64,000 nucleotides of DNA from Nemertoderma westbladi (Eukaryota > Xenacoelomorpha > Nemertodermatida > Nemertodermatidae), in assembly GCA_032718475.1 (NCBI GenBank), contig JAUCBJ010003419.1, positions 38,200-102,199 of the forward strand. Direction: 5' to 3'. The notes under the pieces were generated by a model, which saw only the letters and a list, made by a program, of their open reading frames with translations, was not told the DNA's origin and made no database searches. The position numbers were made by a program, and so were the translations under genes. Every line of letters starts with the position of its first letter. Within the stretch, counting starts at the first letter, position 1. Positions 9,771 to 21,600 of the stretch are shown here, one piece after another.

Positions 9771-10709
9771 GTGTAAATTTATATTAATAAATAATAATAA
9801 TAATAATATTACATTAGTTATTATTTATAAATATAATGTAGAACTTCGATCTTAACGACTTTGAAACAAGTGTCGGAGCAGTTCCTACTGACAACTCCTC
9901 TTGTAACGAACGTAACAACTACAAAACAAATATATTGAATAACTTATTATTAATAGCTTATTTAAGGGAGTAAAGTGAATCTTTGGGCCAAAACGTCCGA
10001 CAAGCAAATCTTGTATTTCATTTATTGGGCCGAAACGTCCTAGGCCAAAACGTCTTAGACCGAAACGTCTGTTACCCAAAGCAACACTGTTTGGTCACTT
10101 TTTTTAAATTGTTGTAGCCTAGCTCAACCCATGCTTTCACCCTTGACAGGTCGATAAATGGGAACCAAGAACAGAGTGGAAGAAGGATTTACTGTGGAAG
10201 ATCACACAAGGCATTTCCTGGCTTAATGACCCCAGAAGATTCCCATTAATGTAAGTAATTGTTAGTGCAATAATAAATAAAATAAATAAGTATTGTACAC
10301 ATGGTTTTATTTTGTCCGCGATCTAACCTCTGTAAAATATTTACTTTCAGTTCATGTATACACATTAAGTTTTGTAGTTTTCGATTGATAATTCGCAACA
10401 AGATTACATTGTAATCTAATTACTTAATTAATTTCCAATCCCCCCTGGTGCAGATTTTTATGAGTATTTTAAAATTTCAAATCGTTTGTTAATAGCTAAT
10501 GTAGTTAAAAAGTTATAACCTTAACCTTACTCTGTGTAAGAGTCTGTGAAACCTGTCAGTCTGGGATTGTGTTTCTGACAGTTTGTCTGTCAAAATATAA
10601 CAAAAGGATTATTTTTCTTTCTAGCTCAAAATTTTGTTATGGTGGTTTTCCTGGTCGATGATTTAATTGCAATCGTCAGTTTTCACTTTTAACGAAAACT
10701 ATTATATCT

Positions 10710-10950
10710 ATATCGGGGTCAGAGTAAAACGCGGATCCGGATTCTACATTTAACATTGTCCGGTACGGAAGTCGATATTTTTTTACATTTTTATAACTCC
10801 CAAAAATAAAACTATAACCTGTTCAATTGACTTTAGTTTATTGTTTTGGTTAAAATAACGTGCCACTGTAACCTGCTCCTTTCCCTTAATTCATAATTTT
10901 GGAATCCGGATCCGGATCCGCGTTTTACACCTACCCTCTATATCGGTCTA
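10710..10950. mobile_element. MITE fragment with GCGGATCCGGATTC inverted ends
   Basis: GTAAAACGCGGATCCGGATTC near 10722 and its inverted counterpart GAATCCGGATCC..GCGTTTTAC near 10900-10930 form the ends. The interior AGTTTATTGTTTTGG..AATAACGTG..CC-TGTAACCTGCTCCTTTCC resembles internal sequence of the 2753-3109 MITE and the 41757-41905 fragment, suggesting one family. Confidence 0.5.
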
Positions 10951-11282
10951 TATGTCTGTCTGTCTTTTGTCCGGCGAACTGTCTGTCAAGGTAATAGGAA
11001 GTAATCCAAATTTATTGCAAAATCTGTTGAAAATCTGGCAAAAAATAGGTTTTTTTAAAATAATTTTTGGACATATAGGCATTTATCAAAATTATGGTAA
11101 TAGCGTCGTTTCATGATGTCATTGTACGCAAATGATGTACTTTTGGGCACTTGATAGCCATCCCTCTAAAAGCCTTTAAAATCCCTTTAAAAAAACAATT
11201 GCATAAACTATGTTAATTAGGTTAAAATTAAAAATTTTGAAAAAAAAATTGAAAATTGCTTTCCATACATGACACATGTGTA

Positions 11283-12232
11283 GGCACACCATGTACTGGA
11301 ATATAGTGTGTCGTTATTCAGGTACTTGGTTATCCAGCCAACCCAACCTCTTCTACAAATCTTAATGATATTGCATGAAATTTGAAACATATATATATAG
11401 TTTCCATCAACTCCTCCTGGGTGGGTGAGTCGGAATTTATATTTTATATTTTTGCTCTCATTCTTTACCTACAAACGTTTAGAAAATGTGTCTCCTGTGA
11501 TATTTCATCAGTTACATTGAAGTTAATCTTCAATCATATAGTGATTTGTTGGGTACGAGTAGAAAGCTGGCCATGCAAGGATTCCGAATATGTAACACAA
11601 TCTGAATTTCGTTTTAAAGTAACTGAGATATGAGCGCTCAAAAGATGCATGGTTTTTGCAGCTGCGCGAGGCTATTTTTTTCTATTAAATAAAACCACAA
11701 TATTCTAGAACATTTTGTTTATGTATGAATGGCTATGTAAGAGTATGATTAGATATTGCATTGTTGCCTAGCTACGTATGGGATAAACAAAATTTTCAGA
11801 TATGGTGTATTTATTCAATAGAATAAAATGGCCTCGCTCATATGCAAAACCATGCAACTTTTTAACGCTCATATCTCAGCAGTTATTTTAAGACAAATTG
11901 AGATTATGTTACATATTTGGAATCCTTTCATGGCCAGCAATGTCCATTGCATGGCCATGACATTGCATGTCCATGTCCTGCAGCAATATCGCCGGAGCCA
12001 CCTTTTCTAAACCCAATGCTTGTAGATGAAAAATGTGAGCAAAAGTAAAAATACTGACTAACCCACGGAGGAGTTGCGTCTGCGTGAAACTATCACTGTT
12101 TCAAATTTCATGTAATCTCACTAAGATTTGTAGAAAAAATTAGAAAAAAAATTTTTTTTTTTTTGGGGGGGGGGTGGTGGGGAGTGGGCCAAATACCTGA
12201 ATTACGACACTATCTTTCCGGACATGGTGTAC
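11283..12232. mobile_element. Foldback element with about 300 bp imperfect inverted repeats
   Basis: The left end (from GCACACCATGTACTGGAATA) matches the reverse complement of the right end (to ..CCGGACATGGTGTACC). Inverted matches continue inward: CTACAAATCTTA, ATGAAATTTGAAACA, CAACTCCTCC.GGGT at 11346-11480 against 12000-12140, and an inner pair around 11570-11670 versus 11824-11940. No coding capacity. A partial relative occurs at 4768-4880. Confidence 0.65.
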
Positions 12233-12303
12233 CAAATGTTAATAAATTTGGGTAAAACGAAGTCTCCTAGATAAGGGAACGAAAATTTTTAGTTAACTAG
12301 TCA

Positions 12304-12324
12304 CCCCCCCCCCCCCCCCCCCCC
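12304..12324. repeat. Poly-C tract (21 nt)
   Basis: An uninterrupted run of 21 C on the + strand, 20 nt into the DNAI3 intron from the exon-1 boundary. Length errors are likely here. Confidence 0.95.
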
Positions 12325-12343
12325 TTTAAACCAATAATAAAAT

Positions 12344-12352
12344 ACTTCCCTG
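12344..12352 (-). promoter_or_regulatory. DNAI3 exon 1 5' splice site with non-canonical GG
   Basis: Minus strand reads CACAG|GGAAGTATT. Homology puts the exon end after the Q of SGTQ, and phase 0 there matches the phase-0 acceptor at 8372. A consensus donor would be CAG|GTAAGT; the only difference is G instead of T at intron position +2 (+ strand C at 12348 where A is expected). Confidence 0.7.
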
Positions 12353-13441
12353 TGTTCCAGAATCCAACTCCATACGATCGACGACAGCCGCGCGTTCAGC
12401 AGCCGGGGTGCACTCTATATAGCCGTCCTTAGAGTCCTTGACGTCTCTGTTGGACAGTTTGAGAGGCGCCCCAAACTCCGATCTAATACGAGACACCCTG
12501 AACCTCTGAAGCGCCCGAGTATCTCTCACGGACTCGTCAACTACCTCCAACTCGCTTCCCAGACTCTCCCAAGGTTTACTCTCAGGCGGTTCATACTTGT
12601 AGACCGTGGTATCAACCTCCTCACCCCCGCTCTCACCCTCCACATCGCTTTCCTCTGCAATATCTTCCTGCATTTGAATAACAGACGCTTTAAAATCCTC
12701 GCTAGTCACGAGAAGGAAATTCTCTCCGAACTTATAACTAGAATCGAAAATAATCATAATTTCCTCGCCGGGGTAGCTGTTTACCGTTCCTTTGAAGGGA
12801 CTCCAATCACTGACGGCAGCTCGCGACTTCATATCAGCGACTATAGTTGCTTTGGGGATGAGTTTAACAGGATTATCGGTAGTAACATCGGTATCAGTCA
12901 CGCAACTAAATATTTCCTGAGTTTTACTCGAGAGGAATAAAGGAACTGCGCCTTGCGGTGGAGTCGACTGCCCCTCTGCAACTCCTTCCTCGAGCTGCAT
13001 AAACTCTAGCGTCCGAATTTTCTTTGGTTTCTTTGCAGGTTCCGCGACGGATTCCGAAACGGCAGCGGTTGTAGCGGTGGAGGGTTTGCTTCCGGCGCTG
13101 GAGGGTTTACTCCGAGCGCTACCCGTTCGAGGTCGTCCCCCGGACGAGGCCGGAGTACCGGTACCAGTCCTCCTCGCCGAGGACTTCGCGGACAACGCTT
13201 TAGGGGATCGCTTAGCTGCCTGTCCGGGGGAAGGGGGTACAGGGCCGTCCGGACCGGGGGAAGTGGGTATGGGGGCCACCTGTCCGGGAGAAGGGGGTAC
13301 GGGGACGTCCTGTCCGGCGGAGGGTGGACCTGGCGCGGGGGACGATACCTTGTCTCCGACGTCGTCAGTCGCGGCGGAATTCGTTTCGGGTTGTGGTTCT
13401 TGTGATTCCGAACTTTCTTTTTTATCTTCGTTATCAGCCAT
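12350..13441 (-). CDS. DNAI3: DNAI3 (WDR63), exon 1 (N-terminal region)
   Basis: 364 codons from ATG at 13441 (MADNEDKK; the frame extends 12 nt further upstream only through a non-ATG codon). Residues about 1-135 are low-complexity: Glu/Ser-rich, then Pro/Ser/Ala-rich with repeated PxPPSPGQ motifs and a basic S-K-P-S-S-A-G stretch. From about residue 160 it matches the conserved WDR63 N-terminus: LFLSSKTQEIFSC, PVKLIPKATI, SRAAVSDWSPFK, YPGEEIMIIFDSSYKFGENF, YEPPESKPWESLGSE, SEFGAPLKLSNRDVKD and YIECTPA. Joined to exon 2 the protein is about 1,008 residues versus 891 in human, the excess being the Pro-rich head. If the exon boundary were not spliced, translation would add GSILLLV and stop at 12326. 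Confidence 0.92.
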
Positions 13442-14345
13442 ATTTATTTTCACGATACTTTAAAGGATATGCCTAATATCTGAATATAAACCGTATTTAA
13501 AATATAATAGTATGCGTTAACTAGTTAGTCTACAAAACAAACTAAAATACACGTACATAACAGCAAAACTAACTATACTATGAAACATTAAATTTAAGAA
13601 CGGATATTTCTGTAAAGACAGAGCATATTATATAGACTGAAACAGCGACATGTAGATAGTGACAGCAATGTGAATGTGTTGTAGGTCATGCGTGACATCG
13701 GGCAATGGTGAATCACCAACTCAGTGATGAGCAAAAACGCCCTTGTCATAGTACAGTAGTCAGGTAGTGGGGGAGGAGTGGTGTCGGTGTGGGCCTAATT
13801 GTTCCGGGTTACGAAAATGGTATTCGCAACTGCATTCTGAACATCATATTTGTTGTATTTATGTTACTATAGGTAGTCCAGTAGTCTTTACCAACCTTTA
13901 CAGCTACAATCTGCGATATCCAAGCCTACCTCTAGGCCTAGCTACTGAGCTACGCACGGTACTGTTGTCATTCTTGCAGTCTCACCCATGGCCTGTCTCA
14001 CCCCACGCTGACATTGTTATTATTTTATGTTGCCATGCAACACATATAGCAATGCTATATTTAATTTAGAGCGCATTTATAGCTAATTAATACCAACCGG
14101 TAACTAATCGTTTGATTCTATAAACAATCATACGCTGAAATTTGTCTGCTACTATACTAGTAAGAAAAACAACTATTATATGATAAGCGATGACGAGTTT
14201 ATATCTTATTTAAATATTTAATCGAAGAACAATCACTTCAACAATGTTGAAAATCCATTGTCATCGACATTTGAAACCAAGTACAGATTGCGGAAGTAGG
14301 TCTGCCAGGTAATCTACAAATATTTATATAGGAAAATGGAAGGAA
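13442..14345. other. 5' flank of DNAI3
   Basis: About 0.9 kb between the DNAI3 start and the 24 bp satellite. AT-rich next to the gene, more mixed from 13680 to 14000. No TATA box, exon or repeat is recognisable with confidence. Confidence 0.5.
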
Positions 14346-14984
14346 GCTGGAGAGTAACTAGTGGCTCCTCGTGTTGGAGATATTTGAACTTGTGGTTCGG
14401 GCAGGAGAGTAACTTGTGGTTCAGGCAGGTGAGTAACTTGTAGCTCGGACAGGAGAGTAACTTGTGGTTCAGGCAGGAGAGTAACTTGTGGTTCGGGCAG
14501 GAGAGTAACTTGTGGTTCGGGCAGGAGAGTAACTTGTAGCTCAGGCAGGAGAGTAACTTGTAGCTCAGGCAGGAGAGTAACTTGTAGCTCAGGCAGGAGA
14601 GTAATTTGCGGTTCGGGCAGGAGAGTAACTTGTAGACCAGGCAGGAGAGTAACTTGTGGTTCGGGCAGGAGAGTAACTTGTGGTTCGGGCAGGAGAGTAA
14701 CTTGTGGTTCGTGCACGAGAGTAACTTGTAGCTCAGGCAGGAGAGTAACTTGTAGCTCAGGCAGGAGAGTAACTTGTAGCTCAGACAGGAGAGTAACTTG
14801 CGGTTTGGGCAGGAGAGTAACTTGTAGACCAGGCAGGAGAGTAACTTGTGGTTCGGGCAGGAGAGTAACTTGTAGCTCAGGCAGGAGAGTAACTTGTAGC
14901 TCAGGCAGGAGAGTAACTTGTAGCTCAGGCAGGAGAGTAACTTGGGGTTCGGGCAGGAGAGTAACTTGTAGACCAGGCAGGAGA

Positions 14985-17900
14985 GTAACTTGGGGTTCAG
15001 GCAGGAGAGTAACTTGTAGCTTGTACTTGTAACTTGTGGTTCGGGCAGGAGAGTAACTTGTGGTTCGGGCAGGAGTGTAACTTGTAGCTCAGGCAGGAGA
15101 GTAACTTGTAGCTCAGGCAGGAGAGTAACTTGTAGCTCAGGCAGGAGAGTAACTTGCGGTTCGGGCAGGAGAGTAACTTGTAGACCAGGCAGGAGAGTAA
15201 CTTGGGGTTCAGGCAGGAGAGTAACTTGTAGCTCAGGCAGGAGAGTAACTTGTAGACCAGGCAGGGGAGTAACTTGGGGTTCGGGCAGGAGAGTAACTTG
15301 TGGTTCGTGCACGAGAGTAACTTGTAGCTCAGGCAGGAGAGTAACTTGGAGTTCAGGCAGGAGAGTAACTTGTGGTTCGGGCAGGAGAGTAACTTGTGGT
15401 TCGAGCAGGAGAGTAACTTGTAGCTCAGGCAGGAGAGTAACATGTAGCTCAGGCAGGATAGTAACTTTGGGTTCGGGCAGGAGAGTAACTTGGGGTTTGG
15501 GCAGGATAGTAACTTGTAGCTCAGGCAGGAGAGTAACTTGCGGTTCGGGCAGGAGAGTAACTTGTGGTTCGGGCAGGAGAGTAACTTGTGGTTCGGGCAG
15601 GAGAGTAACTTATAGCTCAGGCAGGAGAGTAACTTGTAGCTCAGGCAGGAGAATAACTTGTAGCTCAGGCAGGAGAGCAACTTGCGGTTCGGGCAGGAGA
15701 GTAACTTGTAGAACAGGCAGGAGAGTAACTTGGGGTTCAGGCAGGAGAGTAACTTGTAGCTCAGGCAGGAGAGTAACTTGTAGACCAGGCAGGGGAGTAA
15801 CTTGGGGTTCGGGCAGGAGAGTAACTTGTGGTTCGTGCACGAGAGTAACTTGTAGCTCAGGCAGGAGAGTAACTTGGGGTTCGGGCAGGAGAGTAACTTG
15901 TAGACCAGGCAGGAGAGTAACTCGGGGTTTGGGCAGGAGAGTAACTTGTAGCTCAGGCAGGAGAGTAACTTGGGGTTCAGGCAGGAGAGTAACTCGGGGT
16001 TCGGGCAGGAGAGTAACTTGGGGTTCGGGCAGGAGAGTAACTTGTAGACCAGGCAGGAGAGTAACTTGGGGTTCGGGCAGGAGAGTAACTTGTGGTTCAG
16101 GCAGGAGAGTAACTTGTGGTTCATGCACGAGAGTAACTTGGGGTTCAGGCAGGAGAGTAACTTGTGGTTCAGACAGGAGAGTAACTTGTGGTTCGGGCAG
16201 GAGAGTAACTTGTGGTTCGGGCATGAGAGTAACTTGTGGTTTGGACAGGAGAGTAACTTGTAGCTCAGGCAGGAGAGTAACTTGGGGTTCTGGCAGGAGA
16301 GTAACTTGTAGCTTGTGAAGGAGAGTAACTTGTAGCTCAGGCAGGAGAGTAACGTGTAGCTCAGACAGGAGAGTAACTTGTGGTTCATGCAGGATAGTAA
16401 CTTGGGCTTCGGGCAGGAGAGTAACTTGTAGCTCAGGCAGGAGAGTAACTCGGAGTTCGGGCAGGAGAGTAACTTGTAGCTCAGGAAGGAGAGTAAGTTG
16501 GGGTTCAGGCAGGAGAGTAACTCAGGGTTCGGGCAGGAGAGTAACTTGTGGTTCAGGCAGGAGAGTAACTTGTAGCTCGGACAGGAGAGTAACTTGTGGT
16601 TCAGGAAGGAGAGTAACTTGTGGTTTGAGCAGGAGCGTAACATGTGGTTCGGGCAGGAGAGTAACTTGTAGCTCAGGCAGGAGAGTAACTTGTAGCTCAG
16701 GCAGGAGAGTAACTTGTAGCTCAGGCAGGAGAGTAACTTGGGGTTCAGGCAGGAGAGTAACTTGTGGTTCAGGCAGGAGAGTAACTTGGGGTTCAGGCAG
16801 GAGAGAAACTTGTGGTTTGGGCAGGAGAGTAACTTGTGGTTCGGGCAGGAGAGTAACTTGTGGTTCGTGCACGAGAGTAACTTGTAGCTCAGGCAGGAGA
16901 GTAACTTGCGGTTCGGGCAGGAGAGTAACTTGTGGTTCGGGCAGGAGAGTAACTTGTGGTTCAGGCAGGAGAGTAACTTGTAGCTCAGACAGGAGAGTAA
17001 CTTGTAGCTCAGGCAGGAGAATAACTTGTAGCTCAGGCAGGAGAGAAACTTGCGGTTCGGGCAGAAGAGTAACTTGTAGACCAGGCAGGAGAGTAACTTG
17101 GGGTTCAGGCAGGAGAGTAACTTGTAGACCAGGCAGGGGAGCAACTTGGGGTTCGGGCAGGAGAGTAACTTGTGGTTCGGGCAGGAGAGTAACTTGTAGC
17201 TCAGGCAGGAGAGTAAGTTGGGGTTCGGGCAGGAGAGTAACTTGTAGACCAGGCAGGAGAGTAACTCGGGGTTAGGGCAGGAGAGTAACTTGTAGCTCAG
17301 GCAGGAGAGTAACTCGGGGTTCGGGCAGGAGAGTAACTTGGGGTTCGGGCAGGAGAGTAACTTGTAGACCAGGCAGGAGAGTAACTTGGGGTTCAGGCAT
17401 GAGAGTAACTCAGGGTTTGGGCAGGAGAGTAACTTGGGGTTCGGGCAGGAGAGTAACTTGTGGTTCAGGCAGGAGAGTAACTTGTGGTTCATGCACGAGA
17501 GTAACTTGGGGTTCAGGCAGGAGAGTAACTTGTGGTTCAGACAGGAGAGTAACTTGTGGTTCGGGCAGGAGAGTAACTTGTGGTTCGGGCAGGAGAGTAA
17601 CTTGTGGTTCGTGCAGGAGAGTAACTTGTAGCTCAGGCAAGAGAGTAACTCGGGGTTCAGGCAGGAGAGTAACTTTTAGACCAGGCAGGAGAGTAACTTG
17701 GGGTTCGGGCAGGAGAGTAACTTGTGGTTCGGGCAGGAGTGTAATTTGTGGTTCGTGCAGGAGAGTAACTTGGGGTTCAGACAGGATAGTAACTTGTGGT
17801 TCATGCACAAGAGTAACTTGGGGTTCAGGCAGGAGAGTAACTTGTGGTTCAGACAGGAGAGTAACTTGTGGTTCGGGCAGGAGAGTAACTTGTGGTTCGG

Positions 17901-18600
17901 GCAGGAGAGTAACTTGTGGTTCGTGCAGGAGAGTAACTTGTAGAACAGGCAGGAGAGTAACTTGGGGTTCGGGCATGAGAGTAACTTGTGGTTTGGACAG
18001 GAGAGTAACTTGTAGCTCAGGCAGGAGAGTAACTTGGGGTTCTGGCAGGAGAGTAACTTGTAGCTTGTGAAGGAGAGTAACTTGTAGCTCAGGCAGGAGA
18101 GTAACGTGTAGCTCAGGCAGGAGAGTAACTTGTGGTTCATGCAGGATAGTAACTTGGGCTTCGGGCAGGAGAGTAACTTGTAGCTCAGGCAGGAGAGTAA
18201 CTTGGGATTCGGGCAGGAGAGTAACTTGTAAACCAGACAGGAGAGTAACCCGGGGTTCGGGCAGGAGAGTAACTTGTAGGTCAGGAAGGAGAGTATGTTG
18301 GGGTTCAGGCAGGATAGTAACTCAGGGTTCGGGCAGGAGAGTAACTTTGGGTTTGGGCAGGAGAGTAACTTGTAGACCAGGCAGGAGAGTAACTTGGGGT
18401 TCAGGCAGGAGAGTAACTCAGGGTTCGGGCAGGAGAGTAACTTGGGGTTCGGGCAGGAGAGTAACTTGTGGTTCAGGCAGGAGAGTAACTTGTGGTTCAT
18501 GCACGAGAGTAACTTAGGGTTCAGGCAGGAGAGTAACTTGTGGTTCAGACAGGAGAGTAACTTGTGGTTCGGGCAGGAGAGTAACTTGTGGTTCGGGCAG
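14985..18600. repeat. Higher-order block A1 within the 24 bp satellite
   Basis: The order of unit variants here is repeated almost exactly at about 31970-35600 (offset 16,988 bp near the GCTTGTACTTGTAACTTG junction at 15018/32006, and 16,964 bp further in). The private junction plus the shared order of rare variants show a recent multi-kilobase duplication. Confidence 0.85.
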
Positions 18601-21600
18601 GAGAGTAACTTATGGTTCGTGCAGGAGAGTAACTTGTAGCTCAGGCAAGAGAGTAACTCGGGCTTCGGGCAGGAGAGTAACTTGTAGACCAGGCAGGATA
18701 GTAACTTGTGGTTCGGGCAGGAGAGTAATTTGTGGTTCGTGCAGGAGAGTAACTTGGGGTTCAGGCAGGATAGTAACTTGTGGTTTGGGCAGGAGAGTAA
18801 CTTGTAGCTCAGGCAGGAGAGTAACTTGGGGTTCGGGCAGGAGAGTAACTTGTAGCTCAGACAGGAGAGTAACGTGTAGCTCAGGCAGGAGAGTAACTTG
18901 TAGCTCAGGCAGAGAGTAACTTGGGTTTAGGGCAGGAGAGTAACTTTGTAGACCAGGCAGGAGAGTAACTGGGGGTTCGGGCAGGAAAGAAACTTGTAGC
19001 TCGGGCAGGTGAGTAACTTCTAGCTCAGGCAGGAGAGTAACTTGGGGTTCGGGCAGGAGAGTAACTTGGGGTTCGGATAGGAGAGTAACTTGTGGTTCGT
19101 GCAGGAGAGTAACTTGTAGCTCAGGCAGGAGAGTAACTTGGGGTTTGGGCAGGAGAGTAACTTGTAGCTCAGGCAGGAGAGTAACTTGTAGCTCAGGCAG
19201 GAGAGTAACTTGCAGTTCGGGCAGGAGAGTAACTTGTAGACCAGGCAGGAGAGTAACTTGGGGTTCGGGCAGGAGAGTAACTTGTAGAACAGGCAGGAGA
19301 GTAACTTGTAGACCAGGCAGGGGAGTAACTTGGGGTTCGGGCAGGAGAGTAACTTGTGGTTCGTGCACGAGAGTAACTTGTAGCTCAGGCAGGAGAGTAA
19401 CTTGGGGTTCGGGCAGGAGAGTAACTTGTAGACCAGGCAGGAGAGTAACTCGGGGTTTGGGCAGGAGAGTAACTTGTAGCTCAGGCAGGAGAGTAACTTG
19501 GGGTTCAGGCAGGAGAGTAACTCGGGGTTCGGGCAGGAGAGTAACTTGGGGTTCGGGCAGGAGAGTAACTTGTAGACCAGGCAGGAGAGTAACTTGGGGT
19601 TCGGGCAGGAGAGTAACTTGTGGTTCAGGCAGGAGAGTAACTTGTGGTTCATGCACGAGAGTAACTTGGGGTTCAGGCAGGAGAGTAACTTGTGGTTCAG
19701 ACAGGAGAGTAACTTGTGGTTCGGGCAGGAGAGTAACTTGTGGTTCGGGCATGAGAGTAACTTGTGGTTCGGGCAGGAGAGTAACTTGTAGCTCAGGCAG
19801 GAGAGTAACTTGTAGCTCAGGCAGGATAATAACTTGTAGCTCAGGCAGGAGAGCAACTTGCGGTTCGGGCAGGAGAGTAACTTGTAGAACAGGCAGGAGA
19901 GTAACTTGGGGTTCAGGCAGGAGAGTAACTTGTAGCTCAGGCAGGAGAGTAACTTGTAGACCAGGCAGGGGAGTAACTTGGGGTTCGGGCAGGAGAGTAA
20001 CTTGTGGTTCGTGCACGAGAGTAACTTGTAGCTCAGGCAGGAGAGTAACTTGGGGTTCGGGCAGGAGAGTAACTTGTAGACCAGGCAGGAGAGTAACTCG
20101 GGGTTTGGGCAGGAGAGTAACTTGTAGCTCAGGCAGGAGAGTAACTTGGGGTTCAGGCAGGAGAGTAACTCGGGGTTCGGGCAGGAGAGTAACTTGGGGT
20201 TCGGGCAGGAGAGTAACTTGTAGACCAGGCAGGAGAGTAACTTGGGGTTCGGGCAGGAGAGTAACTTGTGGTTCAGGCAGGAGAGTAACTTGTGGTTCAT
20301 GCACGAGAGTAACTTGGGGTTCAGGCAGGAGAGTAACTTGTGGTTCAGACAGGAGAGTAACTTGTGGTTCGGGCAGGAGAGTAACTTGTGGTTCGGGCAT
20401 GAGAGTAACTTGTGGTTTGGACAGGAGAGTAACTTGTAGCTCAGGCAGGAGAGTAACTTGGGGTTCTGGCAGGAGAGTAACTTGTAGCTTGTGAAGGAGA
20501 GTAACTTGTAGCTCAGGCAGGAGAGTAACGTGTAGCTCAGACAGGAGAGTAACTTGTGGTTCATGCAGGATAGTAACTTGGGCTTCGGGCAGGAGAGTAA
20601 CTTTTAGACCAGGCAGGAGAGTAACTTGGGGTTCGGGCAGGAGAGTAACTTGTGGTTCGGGCAGGAGTGTAATTTGTGGTTCGTGCAGGAGAGTAACTTG
20701 GGGTTCAGACAGGATAGTAACTTGTGGTTCATGCACAAGAGTAACTTGGGGTTCAGGCAGGAGAGTAACTTGTGGTTCAGACAAGAGAGTAACTTGTGGT
20801 TCGGGCAGGAGAGTAACTTGTGGTTCGGGCAGGAGAGTAACTTGTGGTTCATGCAGGAGAGTAACTTGTAGAACAGGCAGGAGAGTAACTTGGGGTTCGG
20901 GCATGAGAGTAACTTGTGGTTTGGACAGGAGAGTAACTTGTAGCTCAGGCAGGAGAGTAACTTGGGGTTCTGGCAGGAGAGTAACTTGTAGCTTGTGAAG
21001 GAGAGTAACTTGTAGCTCAGGCAGGAGAGTAACGTGTAGCTCAGGCAGGAGAGTAACTTGTGGTTCATGCAGGATAGTAACTTGGGCTTCGGGCAGGAGA
21101 GTAACTTGTAGCTCAGGCAGGAGAGTAACTTGGGATTCGGGCAGGAGAGTAACTTGTAGGTCAGGAAGGAGAGTAAGTTGGGGTTCAGGCAGGATAGTAA
21201 CTCAGGGTTCGGGCAGGAGAGTAACTTTGGGTTTGGGCAGGAGAGTAACTTGTAGACCAGGCAGGAGAGTAACTTGGGGTTCAGGCAGGAGAGTAACTTG
21301 TAGCTCAGACAGGAGAGTAATTTGTGGTTCGTGCAGGAGAGTAACTTGGGGTTCAGGCAGGATAGTAACTTGTGGTTTGGGCAGGAGAGTAACTTGTAGC
21401 TCAGGCAGGAGAGTAACTTGGGGTTCGGGCAGGAGAGTAACTTGTAGCTCAGACAGGAGAGTAACGTGTAGCTCAGGCAGGAGAGTAACTTGTAGCTCAG
21501 GCAGAGAGTAACTTGGGTTTAGGGCAGGAGAGTAACTTTGTAGACCAGGCAGGAGAGTAACTGGGGGTTCGGGCAGGAAAGAAACTTGTAGCTCGGGCAG

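Larger units (their letters stand above)
8494..10077. mobile_element. Non-autonomous DNA transposon with CGTTTCGG subterminal repeats
   Basis: The termini are imperfect inverted repeats: left GGTATACAGACGTTTCGG, right (reverse complement) GGGTAACAGACGTTTCGG. They are flanked by an 8 bp duplication AAAGCAAC (8486-8493 and 10078-10085). Inside the left end (8502-8600) the motif ACGTTTCGGYCYRGG is repeated about six times; the right end has about four inverted copies over 9987-10070. No transposase frame is present. The 8 bp duplication would suit hAT-like or similar superfamilies; I do not assign one. Confidence 0.7.
8372..12349 (-). other. DNAI3 intron, about 4 kb, built largely of transposon remnants
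   Basis: Lies between the phase-0 end of exon 1 (12350) and the phase-0 acceptor at 8372. It contains the elements listed separately at 8494-10077, 9512-9770, 10710-10950 and 11283-12232, plus an AT-rich remainder. No coding frame with recognisable homology is seen. Confidence 0.85.

Noticed and set aside
13442-13453. Start of DNAI3 at 13453
   Set aside because: The codon there is GTG; the first ATG in frame is at 13441 (MADNED).
13077-13463. Plus-strand 128-codon Gly/Pro-rich frame
   Set aside because: It is the antisense shadow of the Pro/Ser-rich N-terminus of DNAI3.
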